DNA of 64,000 nucleotides, from positions 30,932 to 94,931 of the forward strand of contig NZ_FMCI01000114.1 in assembly GCF_900091845.1 (NCBI RefSeq), read 5' to 3'. Of this stretch, positions 8,748 through 19,590 are shown piece by piece. The stretch is from Streptomyces sp. SolWspMP-5a-2. Its GTDB lineage: Bacteria > Actinomycetota > Actinomycetes > Streptomycetales > Streptomycetaceae. The notes below the pieces were generated by a model, which was not told the DNA's origin, did no database searches, and saw only the letters and a list, made by a program, of their open reading frames with translations. How positions within the stretch are numbered: the stretch's first letter is position 1; each line of letters starts with the position of its first letter. A program made the position numbers and the translations under genes.

Positions 8748-9764
8748 ATGCGACGACTTCCGATCCGAACCCTCGCCGCCCTCGCCGCGACCGGCGCGCT
8801 GACCCTCACCGGCTGCGGCACGCAGACCGCCGGCACCGGGACGGAGGGCCCCGCGGACCAGGGCAGGACCATCACGGCCAAGAAGGTGATGCGGCTGACG
8901 ACGACACACCGGGAGACCGGGATGACGCTGCTGGAGGGCCCGACCTTCGGCGGCGACGGCGGCCTGTTCGTCGTCGACGTCACCGCGCCCGCGGGTGAGC
9001 CGAAGGTGCTGCGCGTCGACGTCGCCCGCAAGACCTCCCGCGCGGTCCACACCGATGCCCGAGGGGCCTACACCTCGGCCCAGTTCAGCCCGTACGACGG
9101 GCGGCTCTACCTGTCCGACTACGCGCACGGGGAGATCGTCAGCATGACCCCGGACGGCGGCGACGTCCGGACGTTCTTCTCCGGCGAGGTCGACGGCGCG
9201 CGCATGAACCCCGACGACATCGCCTTCGACCGGGACGGCAACCTGTACGTCAGCGACTCCCGCGGGCTCTCCGAGGGCGAGGCGCGCGGCCGGGTGGTGC
9301 GGATCGACCGCGCGGGGGAGCGGACCGACGTCCTCGCGGACGGGCTCGCCGCCACCAACGGCATCTCGTTCGACCGGAGTTACCAAGGTCTGTGGATCAG
9401 CGAACTCACCGAGAACCGGATCTCCCACCTCGCCCTCGACGCGGACGGCCGTGTGACGGCCCGGCACACCGCGATCCGGGTCGACGGCGGGCTCGCCCAG
9501 ACCGACTCCATCGCGGTGGACGCCGACGGCAACCTCTACCAGGGGCTGCACGGCCGCGCCGCGATGATCGTCTACGACCAGTACGGCGAGCGCCTCGCCA
9601 CGGTCCGGCTCCCCGCCCGCACGGAGGGACTCGAATCGGCGACGAACGTGGCGATCGCCCCCGGCACCCGGACGGCGTACATGACGGTCAGCGGCCCGGC
9701 GGGCGGCTACCTCTACACCTTCGACGCGCTGGCGGAGGGGGTTCGGCAGTCCAACGGGGGCTGA
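8748..9764 (+). CDS. SMP-30/gluconolactonase-like beta-propeller lipoprotein
   Basis: Predicted exported lipoprotein of 338 residues: basic N-terminus, hydrophobic core and lipobox LTGC with Cys23. The rest has recurring blade motifs (FDRDGNLYVSD near 160, VDADGNLYQG near 260) typical of SMP-30/NHL six-bladed propellers that bind metal and act on lactones or phosphotriesters. The ATG at 8748 gives a clean signal peptide; GAGGAG lies about 11 bases upstream, and an in-frame GTG at 8736 is an alternative. It is divergent from the monooxygenase, so a shared pathway such as lactone formation and hydrolysis is attractive but inferred. Confidence 0.8.
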   Translation: MRRLPIRTLAALAATGALTLTGCGTQTAGTGTEGPADQGRTITAKKVMRLTTTHRETGMTLLEGPTFGGDGGLFVVDVTAPAGEPKVLRVDVARKTSRAVHTDARGAYTSAQFSPYDGRLYLSDYAHGEIVSMTPDGGDVRTFFSGEVDGARMNPDDIAFDRDGNLYVSDSRGLSEGEARGRVVRIDRAGERTDVLADGLAATNGISFDRSYQGLWISELTENRISHLALDADGRVTARHTAIRVDGGLAQTDSIAVDADGNLYQGLHGRAAMIVYDQYGERLATVRLPARTEGLESATNVAIAPGTRTAYMTVSGPAGGYLYTFDALAEGVRQSNGG

Positions 9765-9888
9765 GCGGAGGGTGATCGGGGCGGGTGACGTGCGGGGGGC
9801 GGGTCAACGCGGTGACTGGTGACGGGGGTTGGTGAGCGACGGAGGTCTGCCCACCGGCGACGGGCTGCACCGCTCGGCTCCGTTCGAC

Positions 9889-9984
9889 GGCGATGCCGGC
9901 GCCGCGTCGGCCCGCTCACCGGCGACGCCCGCGCCCCGCGGCTCAGCTCACCGGCGATGTCAGCGCCGCGCGGACCCGCTCAAC
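9889..9984. repeat. Three degenerate 32-bp tandem repeats
   Basis: Units at 9889-9920, 9921-9952 and 9953-9984 each begin ggcga(t/c)g and end gctca(c/a)c. A weaker 33-bp unit precedes them at 9856-9888. They fill the 240-bp gap between the convergent lipoprotein and TetR genes. No gene is supported here. Confidence 0.7.
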
Positions 9985-10005
9985 GGGGTCTGCCGTGGGG
10001 CTCGT

Positions 10006-10596
10006 TCACTCCTCGTGGGGGCGCACCGGGTCCGCCTCGACGCCGAGCAGGTGCCAGGCGACCCGTGCGCGCCGCTCGCGCTCCTCGCGGGTGGGCCCGG
10101 TGACGGCGCCGGAGACCATGGCGACGGCGAGCATGAGGTCGCCCGTGGTGTGCAGCCGCCCGCCGTAGGGGGCGTGCCCCCGCAGGGCGCGCTCCACCCG
10201 CTCGGAGAGCGCCAGCGCGTGCGGCGCCGTACCGCGCGGGCTGATCGCGCTGTCGGCGTGCAGCAGGCCGATGAAGGCCGCCGACTCCGTCAGGTGCCAG
10301 GTCAGCACGCCGAGGACGGTGGCGGCGGTGGCGCCCTCGGCGGCGGCGGCCTGCTCGACCTGGCGGACGTTCTCCTCCAGGACCGCGGCGGCGATGGCGG
10401 CCCGGTCGGGGAAGTGCCGGTACAGGACGCCCTGCCCGACCCCCGCCCGCCGGGCGATCGCGGAGAGCGGGGCGGCCAGGCCGTGCTGGGCGTATATCTC
10501 GCGGGCGGCGCCGACCAGGGCGGCCCGGTTGCGGGCGGCGGCCCTGGGGCCCTCGTTCGCCCGGCGCACGGCGTCCGGCGCTGGGTGCTCTGTCAC
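10006..10596 (-). CDS. TetR family transcriptional regulator
   Basis: One-component repressor of 196 residues. The N-terminal helix-turn-helix is clear (LSAIARRAGVGQGVLYRHF, around residues 44-62) and the rest is a helical ligand-binding domain of the kind often annotated as a TetR C-terminal domain. The GTG at 10596 was chosen because it starts the family-like sequence; there is no ribosome site, but TACCCT lies six bases upstream, so the message may be leaderless. It is the nearest regulator to the monooxygenase/lipoprotein palindrome at 8627. Ligand unknown. Confidence 0.85.
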   Translation of the reverse strand: MTEHPAPDAVRRANEGPRAAARNRAALVGAAREIYAQHGLAAPLSAIARRAGVGQGVLYRHFPDRAAIAAAVLEENVRQVEQAAAAEGATAATVLGVLTWHLTESAAFIGLLHADSAISPRGTAPHALALSERVERALRGHAPYGGRLHTTGDLMLAVAMVSGAVTGPTREERERRARVAWHLLGVEADPVRPHEE

Positions 10597-11088
10597 CCGG
10601 GAAGGGTACCGCCGGGGGCGTGGGGGCGTGGGGGCGCGGAGGACGGGTGACCGCACGACGGAACGAACGCGGCAGAGGCGAGGGCGCGGGCGGAGCGGAA
10701 CCCGCAGAGCCACCGGGCGCGGGAAATCCGAGGGAGGACACCCGGATAGGGAAATTCCCTCATGCCGGACGGAATGCTCGGATTCGGAGGGCTTTCTCTC
10801 GCCATGCCGATGTCTTCCGGGCGGAGTTCTGCATACCGGGACATGGGGGCGGCCGCCTGTGAAAATCCGGTCCGGGTCCGGGCGGGTGTGATTTCCCGGC
10901 GCATTGACAGGGTCGGCCGGAAGCCGCTTCACTGCTGCATCGAGCCAGAGGCACCGCTCCTCTGCGCCGAAGAGGTGCGCCCATCCGGTAGCGAATCGAG
11001 AACGAGTTCGGAGCCCGGACCGAGTCGCCAGGACGTGTCGAACACCGTCCGAGGCGGGGACGCACCCACGATCTCTCGGAGATCCCGT
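10597..11088. other. Gene-free gap between TetR and the GH114-like gene
   Basis: No convincing gene. It contains an odd palindrome AGGGAAATTCCCT at 10748-10760 and a TTGACA hexamer at 10904. The 5' leader of the downstream gene probably begins here. Local base composition is less GC-rich than the flanking genes. Confidence 0.5.
10904..10933 (+). promoter_or_regulatory. Candidate promoter for the GH114-like gene
   Basis: A consensus -35 TTGACA (10904-10909) is followed after 18 bases by TTCACT (10928-10933). It would give a leader of about 150 bases before the ATG at 11089. The -10 is poor, so this is tentative. Confidence 0.35.
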
Positions 11089-11919
11089 ATGAAGGACAAC
11101 GCGATCAGCGTTCTGCACCGATGTCTGGTGCTGGCCGTCGTGCTGGCGGCCGCGTTCGTCGCCTGGCCCACACCGTCCGAGGCGGCGTCGGCCAAGACGC
11201 TGCCCCCGGCCGCGGGCAGCTTCGACTACCAGATCGGCGGCCCCTACACACCCGCCGCCGGAGTCAAGATCGTCAGCCGCGACCACACGGCGACGCCCGC
11301 GGCCGGCCTGTACAACATCTGCTACGTCAACGCCTTCCAGACCCAGCCCGGCGCGAGTTCCGAATGGGCGGCGGACCTCCTGCTGCGCGACGCGAACGGC
11401 AAGCTGGTGGAGGACAAGGAGTGGCCCGGCGAGTACATGCTCGACGTGCGCACGGACGCCAAGCGCGCGGCCATTCTCCAGAAGGTCGGGGGATGGATCG
11501 ACGAATGCGCGACGAAGGGATTCGACGCCGTCGAGCCGGACAACTACGACCACTACACGCGTTCCAAGGGCCTGATCGACCCGAGCGACTCGAAGAAGTA
11601 CATGAAGCTGCTCGTCGACCGGGCGCACGCGAAGAACCTGGCGATCGCCCAGAAGAACACCCTCGAACTCGCCGGTGACGCCGCCTCGCTCGGCATCGAC
11701 TTCGCCGTCGTCGAGGAGTGCGGCGTGATCTGGCCGGACGCCACCGCGCCCGAATGCCCCGAGTACTACGCGGCGTTCGGCAACCGCATGATCGACATCG
11801 AGTACACCGACGCCGGCCTGAAGCGGGCCTGCACCGCGTACGCGGGTGTCTTCAGCATCGTGCAGCGCGACGTCTCCGTCACCCCCAACGGCCCCCGCAA
11901 GACCTGCTCCACCCGCTGA
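11089..11919 (+). CDS. Secreted GH114-like endo-alpha-1,4-polygalactosaminidase
   Basis: Exported protein of 276 residues. It starts with a signal peptide (basic start, hydrophobic residues about 10-25, cleavage near SEAAS). The mature part resembles the GH114/TM1410 family of (beta/alpha)8 enzymes: an N-terminal YQIGGPY strand, a YMLDVR segment, GFDAVEPDNYD near residue 145 where a catalytic acid is expected, and FAVVEECG near 205. Known relatives cut galactosaminogalactan-type polymers. A weak GGAG site precedes the ATG. It is followed by a strong hairpin and stands alone. Confidence 0.75.
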   Translation: MKDNAISVLHRCLVLAVVLAAAFVAWPTPSEAASAKTLPPAAGSFDYQIGGPYTPAAGVKIVSRDHTATPAAGLYNICYVNAFQTQPGASSEWAADLLLRDANGKLVEDKEWPGEYMLDVRTDAKRAAILQKVGGWIDECATKGFDAVEPDNYDHYTRSKGLIDPSDSKKYMKLLVDRAHAKNLAIAQKNTLELAGDAASLGIDFAVVEECGVIWPDATAPECPEYYAAFGNRMIDIEYTDAGLKRACTAYAGVFSIVQRDVSVTPNGPRKTCSTR

Positions 11920-11940
11920 CCCCGGACCCACCCGGTCCGC

Positions 11941-11989
11941 GCGCCCGGACGCCGGCACTTCCCTGCGGGGGAGGCCGGTGTCCGGGCGC
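11941..11989. terminator. 16-bp hairpin after the GH114-like gene
   Basis: Bases 11941-11956 pair with 11974-11989 with one G-U pair and a 17-base loop, 22 bases after the stop codon. There is no U-tract. Confidence 0.7.
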
Positions 11990-12093
11990 ACCCGGGGTTC
12001 TCACCGGCGGGGTCCGCGCGGGCCGCCCGGCGCAGCCGGCGTGCGCCGTGCGGGTTCCACGGGTGAGGTGGCCGCTGTGAGAGCCTGGATCGT

Positions 12094-14124
<2,031 letters not shown>

Positions 14125-14152
14125 GAGGGGCCCCGCCCAGCGGTGGGCCGGA

Positions 14153-14878
14153 TCAGCGCGCGAACTGCGCCAGGGCGCGCGTCACGATCGTCTCCAACTG
14201 CTCGTGGTGGGCGCCCTTCCAGTAGGCGCGACCGCAGTCCCCGCAGCGGGCGAAGACGTCGACGGTGCGGCGGGTGCCGCCCGCGAGCTGGTCGGCGACC
14301 TCCGCCTTGGTGGCCGGGCGCAGCGGGCCGTTGCAGGCGGTGCAGCGGGTCCAGGGCGTGAGCTCCGGGCGGAACCGGTCGAGCACGTCGTCGAGTTGGG
14401 CGTCGGGAGCGGTGGAGTACACGAAGGCGCCCGCCCACAGCTCGCGCCGGTGCAGCAGGCCGCGGTCGCGGCTGAGCAGGACCCGGCGCTCTGCGGCCGA
14501 GCGGGCGGCGAGCGCCGGGTCGCCGATGTCCGTCGACTCGTAGGCGGCGTCCACCCCGAGCAGCCGCAGCCTGCGGGCGAGGGTGCCGAGATGGACGTCG
14601 AGGAGGAAGCGCAGCGGGGCGCCCGGCACCCGCTGGGGGCGTTCGACCGGCCGGACGGTGACGGACTCGCCGTCGGCCGGGACGTGTCCCGCGGCCACCT
14701 CACGGCCGTCCACGACCAGCGCGCCCACCTCCGTCAGCGGGACCCCGAGGGACTCCACGACATGGCCGAGGGTCGCCTTGCCGTCGACACGCAGGGCGGT
14801 GGGTCCGGCGCGGCGGACCCGCGGCACGAACAGGGTCAGCCCGGGGGCGACGTCCACCTGGATCTCGGGTCCGTTCAC
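14153..14878 (-). CDS. Mut7-C RNase domain protein with ubiquitin-like N-terminus
   Basis: Protein of 241 residues. Residues 1-80 resemble the Mut7-C ubiquitin-like (MoaD/ThiS-fold) domain, and residues 88-241 resemble the Mut7-C (DUF82) PIN-like nuclease domain. The latter has an acidic start (FLLDVHLG, D94), a second acidic patch (LLSRDRG, D138) and a zinc ribbon (C179, C182, C212, C215). Predicted to be an RNA- or tRNA-acting nuclease; the substrate is unknown. No dedicated partner gene is adjacent. Confidence 0.85.
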   Translation of the reverse strand: MNGPEIQVDVAPGLTLFVPRVRRAGPTALRVDGKATLGHVVESLGVPLTEVGALVVDGREVAAGHVPADGESVTVRPVERPQRVPGAPLRFLLDVHLGTLARRLRLLGVDAAYESTDIGDPALAARSAAERRVLLSRDRGLLHRRELWAGAFVYSTAPDAQLDDVLDRFRPELTPWTRCTACNGPLRPATKAEVADQLAGGTRRTVDVFARCGDCGRAYWKGAHHEQLETIVTRALAQFAR

Positions 14879-14911
14879 CCGGTCAGGATGGCACGGGCCG
14901 AGGTCGGCGGC

Positions 14912-15541
14912 TCAGGGATTTCCGGCGGCCGGGCGGGGCGCGCGGTCGTCGAGGGCGCGGTCCACGAGGTCGGCGAGGTCCCCCTGGAAGCCGTGCTCCG
15001 CCCAGTACAGCGGGACCTCCAGCAGGCCGCCGAGCAGGGACATCGTGAAGACCCTGACCTCCAGGTCGTCCGGGTCGAGCCCGGCGCGTTCGGCGGCGGC
15101 CCCGCACAGCAGGCGGCCGGTGGCGGACACCGTCTCCTGGAGCCGGGCGCGGACGGCGGGGACCTCGGCCAGCAGACGGCCGCGCAGCCGGGCCACGTCC
15201 GGGCCGTCCGCGGTGCCGAGGTCGACGGCCGCGCGCACCACGTGCCGCACCGACGTCCGCCAGGGCTCGTCGGCCGGGCGGCGCCGCAGCGCGTCGAGGA
15301 GACGCGCGGTGTCCTCGTCGGGCAGGACGATGTCCTCCTTGGCGGTGAAGTACCGCGACACCGTCGACGGGGAGACCTCGGCCCGGTCGGCGATCTGCTC
15401 GATCGTCGTGGCGTCGTAGCCCTGCCGTGCGATCAGGGTGTGGGCCGCGGCGCGGATCGCTCCCCGGGTCCTGGCCTTCTTCCGCTCCCGCAGGCCCGGC
15501 CGGGGTCGGTCGGCCGAGGGCGCGGGACGTGCGGTGGTCAT
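14912..15541 (-). CDS. TetR family transcriptional regulator
   Basis: Regulator of about 209 residues. The RERKKARTRGAIRAAA start and the helix-turn-helix (IEQIADRAEVSPSTVSRYF, about residues 41-59) are typical of TetR/AcrR proteins. Two ATG codons are possible, 15541 and 15559; neither has a strong ribosome site, so the start is uncertain by six residues. It is downstream of, and co-directional with, hemolysin III, with about 90 bp between them. It could control the operator-like palindromes at 16362-16381, but this is inference. Confidence 0.85.
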   Translation of the reverse strand: MTTARPAPSADRPRPGLRERKKARTRGAIRAAAHTLIARQGYDATTIEQIADRAEVSPSTVSRYFTAKEDIVLPDEDTARLLDALRRRPADEPWRTSVRHVVRAAVDLGTADGPDVARLRGRLLAEVPAVRARLQETVSATGRLLCGAAAERAGLDPDDLEVRVFTMSLLGGLLEVPLYWAEHGFQGDLADLVDRALDDRAPRPAAGNP

Positions 15542-15633
15542 GGGCTCATTGTCGGGCATCGGCCGCCCGTCCGTACCGCCCGCGGGCACGCGAAAGGCCA
15601 CGGCCGGACGGCCGTGGCCCTGGGCGGACGCGG

Positions 15634-16347
15634 TCAGGCGTGCTGGTAGGCCACCAGCGAGATGCCGACGTAGTGGACGACGAAGGCGGCCAGCGTCAGC
15701 GAGTGGAAGACCTCGTGGAAGCCGAACCAGCGCGGTGAGGGGTTGGGCCGCTTGATGCCGTAGACGACGCCGCCCACGCTGTAGAGCAGCCCGCCCACGA
15801 CCACCAGGACCAGGACGGCGATGCCGCCGGTGCGCATGAAGTCCGGCAGGAAGAAGACGGCGGCCCAGCCCATCGCGATGTAGCAGGGGGTGTAGAGCCA
15901 GCGCGGGGCGCCGACCCAGAAGACCCGGAAGACGATCCCGGCCGCCGCCGCGGCCCAGATGCCCCAGAGCAGCCACTGCCCCTTCGCGCCCGGCAGCAGC
16001 AGCATCGTCAGCGGGGTGTAGGTGCCCGCGATGATCAGGAAGATGTTGGCGTGATCCAGACGGCGCAGGACGCCGTCCATCCGCGGACTCCAGTCGCCCC
16101 GGTGGTACAGCGCGCTCACACCGAAGAGCAGGCACGCCGTGAGGACGTAGATCCCGCAGGCGATCCGCCCGCGGGAGGAGTCGGCCAGGGCGGTCAGCAC
16201 CAGTCCGGCGACCAGAACGGCCGGAAACATACCCAGGTGGAGCCAGCCACGGAGCTTGGGCTTCACCGGGTGCGGCAGGGAGAGCGCGGTGGGACCGCGG
16301 CCGACGGGCGGCTGGTCCGTGGGCGCGTCAGGGGCGGACGCAGTCAT
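15634..16347 (-). CDS. Hemolysin III / PAQR family membrane protein
   Basis: Integral membrane protein of 237 residues with seven hydrophobic helices. The conserved PAQR metal-site residues are visible: S-x3-H in the GVSALYHRG segment, D in LRRLDHANIF, and the H-x3-H motif in FGFHEVFHSLT. The family includes YqfA/hemolysin III; true haemolysis is doubtful and many members are linked to lipid or membrane-energy sensing. The start at 16347 gives a proper N-terminus; TACGAT lies seven bases upstream, so the message is probably leaderless. It matches the Rv1085c position in the conserved mycobacterial block. Confidence 0.9.
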   Translation of the reverse strand: MTASAPDAPTDQPPVGRGPTALSLPHPVKPKLRGWLHLGMFPAVLVAGLVLTALADSSRGRIACGIYVLTACLLFGVSALYHRGDWSPRMDGVLRRLDHANIFLIIAGTYTPLTMLLLPGAKGQWLLWGIWAAAAAGIVFRVFWVGAPRWLYTPCYIAMGWAAVFFLPDFMRTGGIAVLVLVVVGGLLYSVGGVVYGIKRPNPSPRWFGFHEVFHSLTLAAFVVHYVGISLVAYQHA

Positions 16348-16353
16348 GTCGGC

Positions 16354-16381
16354 ATCGTACCTACGGAACCGTAAGTTACGG
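16354..16381 (-). promoter_or_regulatory. Leaderless promoter with two overlapping palindromes before hemolysin III
   Basis: On the minus strand TACGAT (16359-16354) is a good -10, seven bases before the ATG. Behind it are TACGG-aa-CCGTA (16362-16373) and CCGTAA-g-TTACGG (16369-16381), two palindromes sharing a half-site. They fill the -10/-35 spacer, a typical repressor position. Confidence 0.55.
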
Positions 16382-16490
16382 GTCAACAACGGCCGGGGCC
16401 GACGAAGAGTGGCCATCGTCTCACGGCAGTTGGCGCGGGCGGTGGGCGGTGGGCGGTGGGCGGCGGGCGGCGGGTGCCGGGTGGTCGGCG

Positions 16491-16558
16491 GTGAGTGGTG
16501 CCGGGTGGTGAGTGGTGCCGGGTGGTGAGTGGTGCCGGGTGGTGAGTGGTGCCGGGCG
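16491..16558. repeat. Four tandem 17-bp repeats upstream of pckG
   Basis: The unit gtgagtggtgccgggtg occurs at 16491, 16508, 16525 and 16542, with one mismatch in the last copy. It is preceded by a run of 7-bp gggcgg(t/c) repeats at about 16440-16477. The 429-bp gap 16382-16810 otherwise holds only a 6-11-6 inverted repeat (CCTCAC at 16632, GTGAGG at 16649) that could be a pckG regulatory site. Confidence 0.8.
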
Positions 16559-16810
16559 GTGCCAAGGGGGCTTCAGGTGAACGCCACGCGCACGCAAAGA
16601 AACGCCGCGAAACGTCGGCATACGTGGCGATCCTCACTCCGCTCAAGTGTGAGGCCCTCTGGACAGATGGGCGCGAGCGTCGGATGATCAAATGAGTGCG
16701 GTCGGCACCGGATGAGCGCAGGGTTCTCGTGCAAGGAACCCGGCGCGGTGGCATCCGGGTCGCAGCCCCCACGGGGCCTCCAACAAAAAATCCCTCATCT
16801 AGGAGCAATC

Positions 16811-18643
16811 GTGGCGCGCGACAACGCGGCTCCCTCCGCCGTTCCCACCCACCACAAGGAACTGATCTCGTGGGTCAACGAGATCGTCGAGCTGACCCAG
16901 CCGGACCGCGTGGTCTGGTGCGACGGGTCGGAGGCCGAGTACGAGCGCCTGTGCGGGGAGCTCGTCACCAAGGGCACCTTCAAACGGCTCGACCCGGTCA
17001 AGCGCCCCAACTCCTACTACGCCGCGTCCGACCCCACCGACGTCGCGCGGGTCGAGGACCGGACGTTCATCTGCTCCGCCCGGGAGGAGGACGCGGGCCC
17101 GACCAACCACTGGAAGGACCCCGCCGAGATGCGGGAGGTCTTCCAGGGCAAGGAGGGGCGCGGCGGCGTCTTCCGCGGCTCGATGCGCGGCCGGACGATG
17201 TACGTCGTCCCGTTCTGCATGGGCCCCCTCGGCTCGCCGCTCTCCGCGCTCGGCGTCGAGATCACCGACTCGGCCTACGTCGCCGTCTCCATGCGCACCA
17301 TGACCCGCATGGGCCAGGCCGTCCTGGACGAGCTGGGCGACGACGGCTTCTTCGTGAAGGCCGTCCACACCCTCGGCGCCCCCCTCCAGGAGGGCGAGGC
17401 CGACGTGCCGTGGCCCTGCAACCCGACCAAGTACATCTCGCACTTCCCCGAGAGCCGCGAGATCTGGTCCTACGGCTCCGGCTACGGCGGCAACGCCCTG
17501 CTCGGCAAGAAGTGCTACGCCCTGCGCATCGCCTCCGTCATGGCCCGCGACGAGGGCTGGCTCGCCGAGCACATGCTCATCCTCAAGCTGACCCCGCCGA
17601 GCGGCGAGTCGAAGTACGTCGCCGCCGCCTTCCCGAGCGCCTGCGGCAAGACCAACCTCGCCATGCTGGAGCCCACCGTCCCCGGCTGGACCGTCGAGAC
17701 GATCGGCGACGACATCGCCTGGATGCGGTTCGGCGAGGACGGCCGCCTCTACGCCATCAACCCCGAGGCGGGGTTCTTCGGCGTCGCGCCCGGCACCGGT
17801 GAGCACACCAACGCCAACGCGATGAAGACGCTCTGGGGCAACTCGGTCTTCACCAACGTCGCCCTCACCGACGACAACGACATCTGGTGGGAGGGCATGA
17901 CGGAGCAGACCCCGCAGCACCTCACCGACTGGAAGGGCGCGGACTGGACGCCCGAGGCCGGTGCCCCGGCCGCCCACCCCAACGCCCGCTTCACCGTCCC
18001 CGCCGCCCAGTGCCCGATCATCGCGCCCGAGTGGGAGGACCCCCGGGGCGTGCCGATCTCCGCGATCCTCTTCGGCGGGCGCCGCGCCTCCGCCGTCCCG
18101 CTGGTCACCGAGTCCTTCGACTGGAACCACGGCGTCTTCCTCGGCGCCAACGTGGCCTCCGAGAAGACCGCGGCCGCCGAGGGCAAGGTCGGCGAGCTGC
18201 GCCGCGACCCGTTCGCCATGCTGCCGTTCTGCGGCTACAACATGGGCGACTACATGGGCCACTGGGTCGACGTCGCCAAGGGCAGGGACCAGGCGAAGCT
18301 CCCGAAGATCTACTACGTCAACTGGTTCCGCAAGAACGACGCCGGACAGTTCGTGTGGCCCGGCTTCGGCGAGAACAGCCGCGTCCTGAAGTGGATCGTG
18401 GACCGCCTCGACGGCCGCGCCGAGGGCGTCGAGACCCCGATCGGCGTGCTGCCCGCCCCGGGCGCCCTGGACACCGACGGCCTCGAACTCGCCGACGCCG
18501 ACCTGGAGTTCCTGCTCACCGTGGACAAGGAGATCTGGCGCGAGGAGGCGTCCCTGATCCCCTCGCACCTCGACACCTTCGGCGAGCACACCCCGAAGGA
18601 GCTGTGGGACGAGTACCGCGCGCTGGTCCAGCGCCTGGGCTGA
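16811..18643 (+). CDS. pckG: Phosphoenolpyruvate carboxykinase (GTP)
   Basis: Converts oxaloacetate and GTP to PEP, CO2 and GDP, the first step of gluconeogenesis. The 610-residue length is right for the GTP class. Visible motifs are the substrate-binding start, the YGGN stretch ([14 protein letters not shown]), the PEPCK P-loop with its reactive cysteine (FPSACGKTN, near 277-285), the DDIAWM metal site and the [13 protein letters not shown] nucleotide-binding segments. The GTG at 16811 follows an AGGAGC ribosome site by four bases. Monocistronic, with two hairpins downstream. Confidence 0.97.
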   Translation: MARDNAAPSAVPTHHKELISWVNEIVELTQPDRVVWCDGSEAEYERLCGELVTKGTFKRLDPVKRPNSYYAASDPTDVARVEDRTFICSAREEDAGPTNHWKDPAEMREVFQGKEGRGGVFRGSMRGRTMYVVPFCMGPLGSPLSALGVEITDSAYVAVSMRTMTRMGQAVLDELGDDGFFVKAVHTLGAPLQEGEADVPWPCNPTKYISHFPESREIWSYGSGYGGNALLGKKCYALRIASVMARDEGWLAEHMLILKLTPPSGESKYVAAAFPSACGKTNLAMLEPTVPGWTVETIGDDIAWMRFGEDGRLYAINPEAGFFGVAPGTGEHTNANAMKTLWGNSVFTNVALTDDNDIWWEGMTEQTPQHLTDWKGADWTPEAGAPAAHPNARFTVPAAQCPIIAPEWEDPRGVPISAILFGGRRASAVPLVTESFDWNHGVFLGANVASEKTAAAEGKVGELRRDPFAMLPFCGYNMGDYMGHWVDVAKGRDQAKLPKIYYVNWFRKNDAGQFVWPGFGENSRVLKWIVDRLDGRAEGVETPIGVLPAPGALDTDGLELADADLEFLLTVDKEIWREEASLIPSHLDTFGEHTPKELWDEYRALVQRLG

Positions 18644-18659
18644 TCCCGTCCGAGAGACT

Positions 18660-18711
18660 CCGCGGCCGGCCCGGATGTGCCCTGACCAGCGATCGTCACG
18701 GCCGGCCGCGG
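18660..18711 (+). terminator. 12-bp hairpin after pckG
   Basis: Bases 18660-18671 pair perfectly with 18700-18711 across a 28-base loop, starting 17 bases after the pckG stop. Confidence 0.6.
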
Positions 18712-18774
18712 TGCACCACCCGAAGGCCCGCGCGGGCCCCAGGGTCCGCGCCCGCGTCACCCGATGACCGGCGA

Positions 18775-18800
18775 GGCCCCGTACAACGGCGTACGGGGCC
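18775..18800. terminator. 10-bp hairpin between convergent pckG and TelA operon
   Basis: GGCCCCGTAC (18775-18784) pairs perfectly with 18791-18800 around a six-base loop. It lies between convergent units and could serve both. The rest of the 338-bp gap shows no gene. Confidence 0.65.
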
Positions 18801-18981
18801 CGGGTCCGTCGCCGGGACCGCCGTCCGCCCCGACGGCACCCCGGCGACGGACCTTCGCCCGCAGAGGACCATGACCCGGGCCGGGCCCGCGACCCGTACC
18901 CGCGGCCCGCGACCCGCGGCCGTGCCGTGCCCATGTCCGGGCCCGTGAACTGAGCCCGCTTCCTTTCCGTCCCGCCTCCGT

Positions 18982-19590
18982 TCAGGCGCCGCGTCCGCGG
19001 TCCTCCAGGTAGCGGGTGTGCGACTCCTGGCGGCGGGCCTCGGTCTCCCGCAGTGAGGCGGCCAGCCGGTCCGCCTCCTCGTGCAGCAGGGTCAACTGCC
19101 GTTCCAGATGGCGCTCCGGCGGTTCCTGCCCCGGCGCCATCCGGTTCCACCACCGCGTCCGCACGAACGCGTCGACGGCCTCCGGCACGTCCTGGCGCAC
19201 CGCGCGGGCCAGCGCGTGCACACCCTCCGGGTCCAGGGCGAGCACCTCCGCGACCCAGCCCGGATCGAGCAGCGCGGCCAGCAGCTCCGTCAGCTCGACG
19301 AGCCTCCCGGCTGCGGCGGGCGGCAGGTCGACACCGTCGAGGTACTCCGTCAGCCGCGCGAAGTCCTCGCGCAGCGCGTCGAGTTGGGCCGACGGGTCGG
19401 GGAAGTCGGGCGGCGCCGGCCGCTCCGGCGGCGCGATCAGCGCGCCCGCGCCGTACAGCCCGGCGACCACGACCGGCCAGTACGCCCCCGCCACCCCGGC
19501 GAAGGTCAGCGCCACCCCGGCCAGCCCGCAGGCGCTGCCGGTGAGGTTCTTGCGGGACTCCAGGGCGCGCAGGACCCTACTGGTAGCCAC
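18982..19590 (-). CDS. Membrane protein, last gene of the TelA operon (possibly XpaC-like)
   Basis: Protein of 202 residues with two adjacent hydrophobic segments at about residues 15-52 and a long helical cytoplasmic tail rich in Leu, Ala, Arg and Glu, likely coiled-coil. Its start lies 14 bases inside the end of the VWA gene, so translation is coupled. In Bacillus TelA is paired with XpaC, which also has two N-terminal helices and a helical tail. I see only that topology match, no clear motif, so the XpaC link is a guess. Confidence 0.65.
   Translation of the reverse strand: MATSRVLRALESRKNLTGSACGLAGVALTFAGVAGAYWPVVVAGLYGAGALIAPPERPAPPDFPDPSAQLDALREDFARLTEYLDGVDLPPAAAGRLVELTELLAALLDPGWVAEVLALDPEGVHALARAVRQDVPEAVDAFVRTRWWNRMAPGQEPPERHLERQLTLLHEEADRLAASLRETEARRQESHTRYLEDRGRGA

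Noticed and set aside
15634..16416. Longer start for hemolysin III at 16416
   Set aside because: The extra 23 residues are basic and unlike the family; the promoter-like -10 and palindromes lie inside that stretch.
18734..18747. Fourth GGGCCC-N2-GGGTCC pair
   Set aside because: The third block is missing and it lies in a terminator region between convergent genes, so it is probably chance in GC-rich DNA.
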